Both the position numbers and the translations under genes were made by a program. The notes under the pieces are model-generated. The model did no database searches and had not been told where the DNA came from. It saw only the letters and a program-made list of their open reading frames with translations. 64,000 nt of DNA, from the NCBI RefSeq assembly GCF_900115265.1, contig NZ_FOVU01000001.1, forward strand, positions 248,001 through 312,000, given 5' to 3'. Origin of the DNA: Bradyrhizobium sp. Ghvi (GTDB lineage: Bacteria; Pseudomonadota; Alphaproteobacteria; Rhizobiales; Xanthobacteraceae). This document shows positions 35,936 to 44,483 of the stretch, piece after piece. The stretch's first letter is position 1. Every line of letters begins with the position of its first letter.

Positions 35936-36463
35936 CTAGTTTGACCAGCCGAAATTGACCGGCTTCAGCCCGGCGAGTTCAGGCCGCTCCTTGCGTAGCT
36001 TCGCCAGCTGGACAGCCGTCGGCCTTGTCTCGAAATTGCGTGACAGCCCCGGAAAGACGGTCGCCACATAGTACAGGCCGGGCGAGAGGATATCCATCTT
36101 CGGCGTATGCACCGGCACGAATCCCATCGACGCACCATTCGGGAGATAGGTGCCCGGACGGCTTGCCGTCGTATAGTTCTGCAGCTCCAGCCCGGTCGTT
36201 CCGACCGCTACGGGAATTGCGACAAATCCATCGGGTGCAAGGCTGATCCCGCGCGCATTGATCGCCGGAAAGCCGCTGTGAACAAACTGAAGATAGTTGA
36301 TCGTCTCGCTGCCGCCGTTTGCCACCAGTAGGATCGCCGTATCACTTTTGACGGCGCTGCCGGCCTGCACCGCGTCCGGATACATACTGGACGCAACATC
36401 GCCGGTCGTATTGCAGCCCGCGAGCGCGCAGGCCACGATAGCGACAAATATCCATTCCCGCAT
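35936..36463 (-). CDS. Lipoprotein of unknown function
   Basis: 175 residues from the ATG at 36463 (36499 is also in frame). The signal sequence ends with the lipobox LAGC, so the mature protein starts with a lipid-modified Cys at about residue 17. The rest is a single compact domain without a recognised motif; ILLVANGGSETINYLQF and GLYYVATVFPG suggest beta structure. It sits 116 bases after the end of the substrate-binding gene on the same strand and may be separate. Confidence 0.7.
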   Translation of the reverse strand: MREWIFVAIVACALAGCNTTGDVASSMYPDAVQAGSAVKSDTAILLVANGGSETINYLQFVHSGFPAINARGISLAPDGFVAIPVAVGTTGLELQNYTTASRPGTYLPNGASMGFVPVHTPKMDILSPGLYYVATVFPGLSRNFETRPTAVQLAKLRKERPELAGLKPVNFGWSN

Positions 36464-36579
36464 CGACCGAAACCCGCCACCTTGTGCTGTCCGTCGCAAC
36501 CACCGGATGGCGACGGAATCCCCCGACGACTATGTCAGATCCTCGCAGTTTGCTCCAGAAGCAGAGTGCAACGGCGATA

Positions 36580-37548
36580 TTATTCAACCACGTCGTTCGC
36601 GGTTGCGAGCAGGCTTGGGGAAAGCGTGACGCCCAGTGCCTTGGCGGTCTTCAGATTGATGGCCAGCTCGAACTTGGTGGGGTTCTGGACCGGCAGGTCT
36701 GCCGGCCGCGCTCCCTTCAGTATCCGATCGATATAGCCGGCGGCACGGCGGAGCTGCTCGGCGCTATCAGTGCTGTATGACATCAACCCGCCTTCATCGA
36801 CAAAGGCGCGGATGCAAAATACGGCCGGCAAATGCGCCTGTTCGATCGCCGCCAGCAGCGGCGCCCGGTTCGCGATGGCGAAGAAGTCCGGCAGCACCAG
36901 GAAGCCGCCCTCATTGCGCGAGGCCAGCGCAGCGATCGAAGCAACATCATGCACCGGCGCCGGCTCGACCGTCACATGCAGCGTCCGCGCGGCCTCCTCC
37001 AGCGTATGCAGCATCAGCGTCGCGAACGGCGCGGTGGCGGGGTTGTAGACGATGAAGACGCGGGACACCTTCGGCGTAACCTGCGTCAGCATCTCCAGCC
37101 ATTTGCCGGCGAGAGGGCCGTCGTAGTCGGTGAAGCCGGTGATGTTGCCGCCCGGATGAGCCAGGTTCTGGACGAAGCCCTGTCTGACGGGATCGGTGAC
37201 CACGGCAAACACGATCGGGATCGTCGTGGTGCGCCGGCGCAGCTCCTCCACCGACGGCGTGCCGAGCGCGAGCAGGATATCGGGCTTGCGCGCGATCAAA
37301 TCATCGGCCAGCTGCGCGACGCGCGCGCGATCGCCGCCGCCACTTCGCCAGTCGATTTCGAGATTGTCTTGCTCCTTCCAGCCATGAGTGGCCAGCGCCT
37401 CGGCGAGGCCGGTCCGGCCGATCACCTCATCGGCTGATGTGACCGAGAGCACGCCGAGCCGACGTGCCGTCGTCGTCTGCTGCGCCAGCACCGAGGGCGG
37501 CCACGCCGCGAGCGTCCCAAGAAGCGCCAGACAGTCGCGGCGGTTCAT
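36580..37548 (-). CDS. ABC-type substrate-binding protein (ABC_sub_bind/TrpX-like)
   Basis: 322 residues with a Tat-like or Sec signal (MNRRDCLALLGTLAAW, cleaved near LAQ). The family features are plain: RRLGVLSVTSADE, GLAEALATHGWKEQDNLEIDWR (about residues 47-68), IPIVFAVVTDPVRQGFV, LAHPGGNITGFT. Members bind amino acids or other small ligands for ABC import; many Bradyrhizobium copies are orphans. No permease is adjacent. The gene starts 10 bases after the end of hemH on the same strand and may be cotranscribed with it. Confidence 0.85.
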   Translation of the reverse strand: MNRRDCLALLGTLAAWPPSVLAQQTTTARRLGVLSVTSADEVIGRTGLAEALATHGWKEQDNLEIDWRSGGGDRARVAQLADDLIARKPDILLALGTPSVEELRRRTTTIPIVFAVVTDPVRQGFVQNLAHPGGNITGFTDYDGPLAGKWLEMLTQVTPKVSRVFIVYNPATAPFATLMLHTLEEAARTLHVTVEPAPVHDVASIAALASRNEGGFLVLPDFFAIANRAPLLAAIEQAHLPAVFCIRAFVDEGGLMSYSTDSAEQLRRAAGYIDRILKGARPADLPVQNPTKFELAINLKTAKALGVTLSPSLLATANDVVE

Positions 37549-37558
37549 GGAGCGCTCC

Positions 37559-38596
37559 TCAAATCCAGCCCTGAAGCTCGCGCAGCACCAGCGTGCGGAT
37601 CACGTCCATGCCGGGATCGCTATCATTGAGACAGGGGATCGCGGAAAACTGCTCGCCGCCATTGTGCTTGAAGATCTCGGCATTCTCCTGCGCGATCTCC
37701 TCCAGCGTCTCCAGGCAATCGGCGGAAAAGCCGGGCGTCACCACCGCGATGCGCCGCACACCTTCTTTGGCAAGGCGTTCCATGGTTCTGTCGGTGTAGG
37801 GCTGCAGCCACTCGTCATTGCCGAAGCGCGACTGGAAGGTCAGTAGCAGCTTTGCTTCATCCATCCCGAGCCGGCGGCGCAGCGCCTCTGTCGTGGCGAT
37901 GCAGTGGCTTTGGTAGGGATCACCCTTCTCGACATAGGATTTCGGCATGCCGTGGAAGGAGGCGACGATCAGCTCGGGCTTGTACGGCAGTGCCGCCAGA
38001 TGCGTCTCGATCGAGGTCGCCAGCGCCTCGATATAGGCCTCGTCCTGATAGTAAGGCGGCGTCACCCGCAGCGTCGGCTGGTTGCGCAGGCGGGCGAGCA
38101 CACGGAACACCTCGTCGCAGACGGTCGCCGAGGTCGAGGCGGAATATTGCGGATAGAGCGGCACGGCGAGGATGCGCTCGCAATCCTTGGCGATCAGCGC
38201 ATCGATGCCCGCTTCGATCGAGGGATTGCCGTAGCGCATGGCCCAATCCACCACGACATGGGGGCTGTCCGACAGCGCGACGGCGAGCTTGTCGGCTTGC
38301 GACCGCGTAATGGTCTTCAGCGGCGACTCGTTTTTCTCGTTGTTCCAGATCTTCTGGTAGTCGAGCGCCTTGGTGCGGGGGCGGCTGCGCAGGATGATGC
38401 CGTTCAGCACCAGCCGCCAGATCAGGCCCTGATCCTCGATGACACGAGCGTCCGACAGGAATTCCTTGAGGTAGACCCGCACGCCCGGGGTGTCGGCGGT
38501 GTCGGGCGTGCCGAGATTGACCAGCAGCACGCCAACGCGCGGCTGCGCCGATGGCGTTGCCGGTTTCGCGGTCTTAAGGGGGGCCAAGGTCGTCAT
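37559..38596 (-). CDS. hemH: Ferrochelatase
   Basis: 345 residues from the ATG at 38596. Signatures: VGVLLVNLGTPD, SPHVVVDWAMRYGNPS, YPQYSAST, the catalytic His in VASFHGMPKSYVEKGDPY and the conserved TFQSRFG. It inserts Fe2+ into protoporphyrin IX, the last step of haem synthesis, at the inner face of the membrane. The window also has several haem-dependent genes, but none adjacent. Divergent from the MAPEG gene. Confidence 0.96.
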   Translation of the reverse strand: MTTLAPLKTAKPATPSAQPRVGVLLVNLGTPDTADTPGVRVYLKEFLSDARVIEDQGLIWRLVLNGIILRSRPRTKALDYQKIWNNEKNESPLKTITRSQADKLAVALSDSPHVVVDWAMRYGNPSIEAGIDALIAKDCERILAVPLYPQYSASTSATVCDEVFRVLARLRNQPTLRVTPPYYQDEAYIEALATSIETHLAALPYKPELIVASFHGMPKSYVEKGDPYQSHCIATTEALRRRLGMDEAKLLLTFQSRFGNDEWLQPYTDRTMERLAKEGVRRIAVVTPGFSADCLETLEEIAQENAEIFKHNGGEQFSAIPCLNDSDPGMDVIRTLVLRELQGWI

Positions 38597-38678
38597 GATC
38601 CGTTGCGTCGCGCGTTGCTCCGAACTTGTCAAGATGAGCCCGGTTTCGCTAGGGTCGCCCCCAAGCGGGGGAGGAACG

Positions 38679-39077
38679 ATGACGCTCGCAGAATGGTGCG
38701 TGCTCGGAGCGGTGCTGCTCTATCTCTTGACGATCGTCTCGATCAAATGGATCCGGTTTCGCAGCTTCGACAATTCCCGGCCGCGGAATCCCGCCTTCTA
38801 TCAGGACGCCATCTCGCAGCGCGCGCTCGGCGCGCACCAGAACGGGATCGAGACCTTTCCGTTCTTCGCCTTCGCCGTGCTGCTCGCCGAATACAGGGAC
38901 TCGCCGCAGCGCCTGATCGACGAGCTCGCAGCGCTGTTCCTGATCGTGCGGATCGCCTATGTGCTGACCTATCTCGGCGACCGCCCGACGCTGCGCTCCA
39001 TCCTCTGGAGCATTGGCTTTGCGATCAATCTGGTGATCTTCTTCATGCCGATGTTGAAGCGGCTGCTGCCGGCGTGA
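38679..39077 (+). CDS. MAPEG family membrane protein
   Basis: 132 residues from the ATG at 38679 with GGGGGAGG upstream. There are four hydrophobic segments. The N-terminal LLYLLTIVSIKW and the RALGAHQNGIETFPFFAFAVLLAE segment (residues about 48-71) are typical of bacterial MAPEG proteins, relatives of microsomal glutathione transferase. The bacterial role is unclear. The hemH gene is divergent on the other side; a family 1 palindrome follows. Confidence 0.88.
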   Translation: MTLAEWCVLGAVLLYLLTIVSIKWIRFRSFDNSRPRNPAFYQDAISQRALGAHQNGIETFPFFAFAVLLAEYRDSPQRLIDELAALFLIVRIAYVLTYLGDRPTLRSILWSIGFAINLVIFFMPMLKRLLPA

Positions 39078-39099
39078 GCCATCCGGCTCCACTAGATCC

Positions 39100-39228
39100 G
39101 TCGTCCTGAGGTGCGAGCTCCGCGGTGCAAGGCACCGTGGAGCGAGCCTCGAAGGATGAACGGCCCCGATGTAGCCGGGCCGTCGCCCTTCGAGGGCCGC
39201 TGAAGAAGCGGCCACCTCAGGGTGACGG
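39100..39228. repeat. Intergenic palindromic repeat, family 1 (copy B)
   Basis: Inverted relative to copy A at 1905-2050. CGTCCTGAGGTGCGAGC on the left and GGCCACCTCAGGGTGACGG on the right, with CTCGAAGGATGAACGG and CGTCGCCCTTCGAGGG inside. It lies between the convergent MAPEG and nickel/cobalt exporter genes. Confidence 0.85.
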
Positions 39229-39250
39229 TATTAAGTGATCGTGGCCCGCT

Positions 39251-40339
39251 TCAAAAACACGTCGTCCGCTCGGCCGCGATGTAGCCGAGCAACAGGCCCG
39301 CCCCGAACAACAGCACCAGCGCAGCCGCGCCAAACTCGAGGCCGCGCATGAACAGCGCACCGCCGCCGTCGCGGGCTCCGCTCAGGCGGGCGGCGACGTC
39401 CTTGGCGGAAACGGCGAGGACCGCGATCGCCGCGACCGTGATCGCTGTGCCCAGCCCCATCAGGAAGGTTGCGGCGATGCCGGCCCAGAACAGGCCCTGA
39501 GCCAGCGCGAACACCAGGACCAGGATCGCGCCCGAGCAGGGACGGATGCCGACGGTGAGGATCGCGGCAAAGCCGCGCCGCCAGCCGCCGGGGCCGGCGA
39601 GTTCGCTCGGGACAGGTCCATGGGAATGGCCGCAATGCTCGTCGTGGACGTGGTCCTGGGCGTGGTGGTGATGGGCGTGGTGATGATGATCGTGCGCATC
39701 ATGATGATGGCTGTGATCATGATGGTGCGGCACGCCCGCGATCGCCGGAACCGGCTGCGTCGCCTGGAGCGCGCGGATGAAGGTGCCGCCCTTGACCCAG
39801 ACCAGGCGGAGGCCAAACAGCGCGATCAGGGCATAGCTCGCGATCTCGATGGCCCCTTCCGCCCTGCACATGGTCTTGGCGGTGGCGTTCAGGATCCAGG
39901 CCGAGATGCCGACGATCAGGATCGCCACCAGCGACTGCATCAGCGCCGAGGCGAATGACAGCGCGATGCCGCGCCGGGCCGTCTCGCGATTGGCGACCAG
40001 ATAGGAGGCGATCACCGCCTTGCCGTGGCCGGGACCGGCGGCGTGGAAGATGCCATAGGCAAACGAGATGAAGAGCAGCGTCCATACCGCCGAGCCGTCG
40101 GATTTCGCGGCGCGGATGGTTGCCGACATCTGGCGATAGAATTCCGACTGCTTTGCCAGTAGCCAGCCGATCAGGCCGCTGGCCTCCGGCTCTACCGCTT
40201 GCGCCGATTTCGGCGCGCCAAACGGGTTTTGCGCGAAGACCTCGTGAAACGCGGCATCGGCCACGCCGACGGCGAGGAGAACGGCGACGCAGGCGAGGAA
40301 CCCGCGCCAAAGCGGCGAGAGATGCGGCTTCAAGGGCAA
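39251..40339 (-). CDS. Nickel/cobalt transporter, NicO/RcnA-like
   Basis: 362 residues from a TTG at 40339 that overlaps the end of the preceding DUF1007 gene by 10 bases, suggesting coupled translation. About six membrane spans; HAAGPGHGKAVIASYL is the NicO/RcnA hallmark. A cytoplasmic or periplasmic His-rich loop (about 205-240, roughly half His) separates the two halves, as in RcnA. It exports or imports Ni2+/Co2+; RcnA is an exporter. It is the last gene of the set M3 peptidase, DUF1007, DUF1007, transporter. Confidence 0.9.
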   Translation of the reverse strand: MPLKPHLSPLWRGFLACVAVLLAVGVADAAFHEVFAQNPFGAPKSAQAVEPEASGLIGWLLAKQSEFYRQMSATIRAAKSDGSAVWTLLFISFAYGIFHAAGPGHGKAVIASYLVANRETARRGIALSFASALMQSLVAILIVGISAWILNATAKTMCRAEGAIEIASYALIALFGLRLVWVKGGTFIRALQATQPVPAIAGVPHHHDHSHHHDAHDHHHHAHHHHAQDHVHDEHCGHSHGPVPSELAGPGGWRRGFAAILTVGIRPCSGAILVLVFALAQGLFWAGIAATFLMGLGTAITVAAIAVLAVSAKDVAARLSGARDGGGALFMRGLEFGAAALVLLFGAGLLLGYIAAERTTCF

Positions 40340-40989
40340 TCCACCGTGATCTTGTTGGCGAACATCATGCCGAAATTGGCGTTCGGGCCGTCCGTGAAGG
40401 TCTGCTCGTTGAGCTTCTGCGCGGTCGCGGTGCCGTCGCTCGGACGATCGAGCTTCATCTGGCAGCCCGACGGCGCGCCGACCAGCTTGACCGGATTGTC
40501 CTTGGCCATCTGGAAATCGATGAAGAAGGAGCGGTCGAACACTTCGAGCACGAGCTGCTTGGGCTTGACCGGGTTCTTCAGCGGCAGCGTGAAGTGCAGG
40601 GTCAGCACCGTGTCCTTGTAGTCGAGGAAGTAATCGACCGGTTCCTGGAAGCGCTCCTTCTTGCCGTCGGCCTTCGCGAAGGTGAAGTAGGCATATTCCT
40701 TCAGCGACTCGACATTGGTCTGCGCCAGCGGCCCCAGCTCCTCGCGGGTATAGGCGCCCTTCTTTTTGCTCTCGAGCCCCTGCACCGCGTAAGCCGAGAA
40801 CATGTCGTCGAAGGTCCAGGCATGGCGCACGCCAGTGATGCTGCCATCCTCGGCGTAGAGCAATTCACTCGAAGCGGTGATCCAGACATGCGGATGCGCG
40901 CTCGCCACGCCCGATGCGAGCATCATGGCGGCGGCGAGCAGCCATCCGAGCAGGCGGCGCATTGGAGGTATCCAAATCGACAGAATCAT
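40330..40989 (-). CDS. DUF1007 exported protein (second of tandem pair)
   Basis: 219 residues from the ATG at 40989, whose ATGA overlaps the stop codon of the upstream paralogue. A signal peptide ends at ASA before HPHVW, so the mature protein starts with the metal-binding-looking His-Pro-His-Val. Other DUF1007 features: YAEDGSITGVRHAWTFDDMFSAY and LVLEVFDRSFFIDF. DUF1007 genes regularly precede NicO-type nickel/cobalt transporters, and a periplasmic metal-handling role is supposed. Its twin at 40986 has the same architecture, with roughly half of positions alike. Confidence 0.9.
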   Translation of the reverse strand: MILSIWIPPMRRLLGWLLAAAMMLASGVASAHPHVWITASSELLYAEDGSITGVRHAWTFDDMFSAYAVQGLESKKKGAYTREELGPLAQTNVESLKEYAYFTFAKADGKKERFQEPVDYFLDYKDTVLTLHFTLPLKNPVKPKQLVLEVFDRSFFIDFQMAKDNPVKLVGAPSGCQMKLDRPSDGTATAQKLNEQTFTDGPNANFGMMFANKITVDCP

Positions 40990-41639
40990 GGGCATTCCAC
41001 CGAGATCGGGACGAGGAATAACAGCCCGACAGTGGCATTCGCACCGCCCTCCCTGAAGGTATCCTCGCTCGCTTCCTGCACCAGCTCGCGGTCCCGGTCG
41101 TTGCCGATTGACCGCGCCTGCCATGAATGCCCCAGCCATATCTCACAACCAGCAGGCGCGCCAACGAGTTTAAGCGGATACTCCTTTGCCAATCGAAAAT
41201 CGATGAAAAAGGAACGATCATAAATAGCCAGACGAACATGTTTCGCCTTCACGGGCGCTTTCAGCGGCAGCGTGAAATGCAGAGTCAGACGATTATCTGC
41301 GTGTTCGAAGAGGCAATCGGTCGGCTCTGCGAACGCCTGCTTGACGTCGGCAGTTACGCTGGTGAAGTAGGTCTTTTCTTTGAAAGACTCGACTTGAGAC
41401 CGCGCCAACGAGGTCAACTCCTCGCGGGAGTAGGTGCCATCAGTCTTCTGAAGCCCTTGCAAAGCATTGGCCGAGAACGCCGCGTCGAACGTCCAGGCGT
41501 GACGCACGCCGATGACGCTCCCGTCCTCGGCGTAAAGCAACTCGCTCATCACATCGACCCAGACATGCGGATGCGCGCTCGCCGCACCCGATGCGAGCAT
41601 GAGGGCGGCGGCGAGCAGCCATCCGAACAGCGCCCGCAT
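40986..41639 (-). CDS. DUF1007 exported protein (first of tandem pair)
   Basis: 217 residues from the ATG at 41639, only 5 bases after the peptidase stop codon. The signal peptide ends ASA, then HPHVWVDVMSELLYAEDGS. It retains ITGVRHAWTF-like (VIGVRHAWTFDAAF) and RSFFIDFRLAKEYP. Compared with the downstream twin it is more AT-rich in places (for example TTTCTTTGAAAG near 41375) and has diverged in the C-terminal third, where it carries extra charged residues and an SCEIWLGH-like Cys segment. This suggests an old duplication with different constraint on each copy. Confidence 0.88.
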   Translation of the reverse strand: MRALFGWLLAAALMLASGAASAHPHVWVDVMSELLYAEDGSVIGVRHAWTFDAAFSANALQGLQKTDGTYSREELTSLARSQVESFKEKTYFTSVTADVKQAFAEPTDCLFEHADNRLTLHFTLPLKAPVKAKHVRLAIYDRSFFIDFRLAKEYPLKLVGAPAGCEIWLGHSWQARSIGNDRDRELVQEASEDTFREGGANATVGLLFLVPISVECP

Positions 41640-41644
41640 CCCGG

Positions 41645-43723
41645 TCAAGCCGCCTTGTCGTCGAGCAAGCCGCGGCGGCGCAGCAGCGCGTCGGGCTCGG
41701 GTGGGCGGCCGCGGAACGCCTCGTAGGCGGCTTCCGGATCGACCGATCCGCCGCTCGAATAGATGTCGTCGTGCAGGCGTTTTGCCACTGCGGGATCGAA
41801 GATGTCGCCGGCTTCCTCGAACGCGCCGAAGGCGTCGGCGTCCATCACCTCCGACCACATGTAGCTGTAATAGCCGGCTGCGTAGTGGTCGCCGGAGAAG
41901 ATGTGGCCGAACTGGGTCGGCCGGTGCCGCATCGAGATTTCCTCGGGCATGCCGATCTTCTCGAGCTCGCGTCTCTCGAAGGCGCGAACATCCTGAGCGT
42001 TTGCTGCCGGCTGGGAGTGGAACTCGAGGTCAAGCAGCGCCGAGGACACGAACTCGACGGTGGCAAAGCCCTGGTTGAACTTTCGCGCGGCGAGGAAGCG
42101 CTTGAGCAGATCGTCGGGCAGCGGCTCGCCGGTCTGATAGTGACGGGCGAACTGCTGCAGCACCTCGGGCCGCTCCTGCCAGTGCTCGTAGAGCTGCGAG
42201 GGCAGCTCGACGAAGTCGGTGAACACGGAGGTACCCGACAGCGAGGGATAGGTCACGTTGGACAGCATGCCGTGCAGGCCGTGGCCGAATTCGTGGAACA
42301 GGGTGCGGGCATCGTCTGGCGACAGCAGCGAAGGTTCGCTGCCGGTGCCCTTGGCAAAGTTGCAGACATTGAGGATGAGCGGCGCGATCTCGCCGTCGAG
42401 CTTCTGCTGATCCCGCAGCGAGGTCATCCAGGCGCCGGAGCGTTTTGACGGCCGGGCGTAGTAGTCGCCGTAGAACAGCGCCTTGTGCTTGCCGTCAGGG
42501 CCCTTCACCTCCCAGACGCGGACGTCGGGGTGCCAGACCGGGACGTCCTTGCGCTCCTCGAAGCTGATGCCGAACAGCCGGGTGGCGCAGTCGAAGGCGG
42601 CCGCGATCATGTGGTCGAGCGTCAGATACGGCTTGATCGCGGCGTCGTCGAAATTGGCGCGCTGAAGGCGGAGCTTTTCGGCGTAGTAGCGCCAGTCCCA
42701 GGGCGCGAGCTTGAAGTTGCCGCCCTCCTCCGTGATCAGCGCCTGCATCTCGTCGCGATCTGCGAGCGCCCGCACCCGGGCCGGCTTCCAGACCCGCTCC
42801 AGGAGGCCCCGCACCGCGTCCGGCGTCTTGGCCATGGAGTCTTCGAGCCGGTAGGCGGCAAAGGTCGGATAGCCCAGGAGCTTGGCGCTCTCCTCTCGCA
42901 GCTTCAGGATCTCGCCGATCGCCGTGTTGTTGTCGTTTGCATTGCCGTTGTCGCCGCGCGCCGTGAAGGCCTTGTAGACCTTCTCGCGTAGGTCCCGCCT
43001 CGCCGAGCTCTTCAGGAACGGCTCGGCCGAGGACCGCGACAGCGTCACAATGGCCTTGCCTGCCATGCCGCGGTCTTCTGCCGCAGCCTTGGCAGCGGCG
43101 ATGAAACTGTCCGGCAGGCCCTGGCGGTCCGCCTCCGCAAGCTCCAGGAACCAGTCCTGCTCGTCGCCGAGCAGATGATGACTGAAGCCGGTCGCGAGCT
43201 GGGCCAGTTTCTCGTTGATCTCGGCCATCCGCGTCTTGGCCTCGTCGGAGAGGCCGGCACCTGCGCGGTGAAAGCGGGTATAGGTGCGCTCCAGCAGGCG
43301 GAGCTGCTCCGGGTTGAGACCAAGATTGGCGCGGTTCTCGTGCAGCTGGGCGATGCGGCCAAACAGCACGGCGTTCATCATGATGGGATTCCAGTGCCTC
43401 GCCATCCGCAAGGAGACTTCCTTGTCGATGTCCAGGATGGCCGGATTGGAATGTGCCGAGACCAGATCGTAGAAGACCGCCGCGACCTTGTTGAGCAGCT
43501 TGCCGGAACGTTCCAGCGCCGTGATGGTATTGGCGAAGTCGGGGGCAGCCGGATCATTGGTGATCGCCGCGATCTCGGCGGAATGGTCCGCGAAGGCCTG
43601 CTCGAAAGCAGGCAGGAAGTGCTCCGGCTTGATCTCGTTGAAGGGCGGGGTCGCGAAGGGCGTCACCCAGGCCGTCAGCAGCGGATTGGTCTCTTCGTCC
43701 GTAGTTTGGCGGGGGTCTGACAT
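41645..43723 (-). CDS. M3 family oligopeptidase (PrlC/Dcp-like)
   Basis: 692 residues from the ATG at 43723; an upstream extension in frame to 44083 lacks family character. The zinc site HEFGHGLH is at about residue 476, with a downstream Glu. Cytoplasmic M3 enzymes cut short peptides, including signal-peptide fragments and dipeptides from C-termini; the total length fits the oligopeptidase A/Dcp group. It is the first gene of the set that continues with two DUF1007 genes and the nickel/cobalt transporter. Why a peptidase is linked to metal transport is unclear; it may be chance. Confidence 0.93.
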   Translation of the reverse strand: MSDPRQTTDEETNPLLTAWVTPFATPPFNEIKPEHFLPAFEQAFADHSAEIAAITNDPAAPDFANTITALERSGKLLNKVAAVFYDLVSAHSNPAILDIDKEVSLRMARHWNPIMMNAVLFGRIAQLHENRANLGLNPEQLRLLERTYTRFHRAGAGLSDEAKTRMAEINEKLAQLATGFSHHLLGDEQDWFLELAEADRQGLPDSFIAAAKAAAEDRGMAGKAIVTLSRSSAEPFLKSSARRDLREKVYKAFTARGDNGNANDNNTAIGEILKLREESAKLLGYPTFAAYRLEDSMAKTPDAVRGLLERVWKPARVRALADRDEMQALITEEGGNFKLAPWDWRYYAEKLRLQRANFDDAAIKPYLTLDHMIAAAFDCATRLFGISFEERKDVPVWHPDVRVWEVKGPDGKHKALFYGDYYARPSKRSGAWMTSLRDQQKLDGEIAPLILNVCNFAKGTGSEPSLLSPDDARTLFHEFGHGLHGMLSNVTYPSLSGTSVFTDFVELPSQLYEHWQERPEVLQQFARHYQTGEPLPDDLLKRFLAARKFNQGFATVEFVSSALLDLEFHSQPAANAQDVRAFERRELEKIGMPEEISMRHRPTQFGHIFSGDHYAAGYYSYMWSEVMDADAFGAFEEAGDIFDPAVAKRLHDDIYSSGGSVDPEAAYEAFRGRPPEPDALLRRRGLLDDKAA

Positions 43724-43852
43724 CACAAGTCCCGATTTTCGAGGCAATTTGTTGGGCCAGCTATAGCACGCGATCGGGCTTTTTTGGGCCATTTGGCCTT
43801 GCTCCCGCCCGCCTTTTCGGGGAGATTGCGGCCCTCGAAACACCGGACCCCA

Positions 43853-44113
43853 ATGCCTATGAACGCACCCTCCTCGCCCTCCCGTCAGATCGTCTGGCCG
43901 AGCGTCATCACCGTCGTCAGCGCCGCTATCCTGATCGGCGCCGAGGTGTTCGGCGCAGCGTTTGCCGGCGGGTGGGCGCTCGCGATTCTGCTCGGGCTCG
44001 GCGATCAGGCCGCGCACATCCTGCAGGCCGTGCTGTTCGCACTTGGCGTGCTGGTGATGACCGCCTTCATCCGCGGAGCTCAACGCGTCGAGCCGTTCTT
44101 CAAGCGCCGCTGA
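43853..44113 (+). CDS. Small membrane protein of unknown function
   Basis: 86 residues from the ATG at 43853 (43859 also possible). There are two hydrophobic segments (about 16-45 and 52-72), a short polar N-terminus and a basic end (EPFFKRR). No family is recognised. It is divergent from the M3 peptidase gene and followed by a 690-base leader region. Confidence 0.65.
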   Translation: MPMNAPSSPSRQIVWPSVITVVSAAILIGAEVFGAAFAGGWALAILLGLGDQAAHILQAVLFALGVLVMTAFIRGAQRVEPFFKRR

Positions 44114-44378
44114 CGCTTCTTGCGCGCAAGCGACGCGCGCACGACGCTCAAAACTTAACGCCCGTTCATCTTCCGCGTCGCGCGCGCAACACTGCGCAAG
44201 CAGATGTTAGGCAATTCTGTTCGCAGCCTAAAAAAATTCTTGCGAAGCAGGGTCAAAACGCTTATGTGCGCTCTTGCCCAATTTCGCACGTGCCTGTGGT
44301 CGTGTGTCAGTCGGTAGGTATCCGGACAAGAGGCCGGACAGCCGCCAAGGGGTGAAGAAGCCGAGGGGCTCTTCGGAA
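44114..44378. other. Upstream part of the decarboxylase leader
   Basis: About 265 bases after the small membrane gene. It contains the AT-rich stretch CTAAAAAAATTCTTG (44228-44242), which is probably the promoter region of the polyamine locus, although no clear -35/-10 pair was found. A longer in-frame extension of the leader peptide begins with TTG at 44274. Confidence 0.4.
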
Positions 44379-44483
44379 GTGCGGAAGTCAGAGATCGAGG
44401 GTCGCAAGACCCGAAGGATCCGAAGACGAAGCAAACCCGGAGCGCCCAGCATCTCTCTCAAAGAGATGCCTTGTCGAAGGTGA
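44379..44483 (+). CDS. Putative 34-codon Arg-rich leader peptide
   Basis: GTG at 44379 with GAGGGG ten bases upstream opens a 34-codon frame ending at TGA 44481-44483. It encodes MRKSEIEGRKTRRIRRRSK and so on, ending PCRR. Nine of 34 residues are Arg, and the cluster at 44412-44429 uses CGA, AGG, CGA, AGA and CGA codons, rare for such a high-GC genome. The E. coli ornithine decarboxylase leader SpeFL is also 34 residues long and contains an IRR sensor motif; the present peptide has RIRR. Homology is not claimed. An in-frame TTG at 44274 would give 69 residues. Confidence 0.45.
   Translation: MRKSEIEGRKTRRIRRRSKPGAPSISLKEMPCRR

Noticed and set aside
36580..38596. A haem-uptake operon formed by hemH and the adjacent binding protein
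   Set aside because: The binding protein belongs to an amino-acid-type ABC family, and no permease is present; adjacency is not enough.
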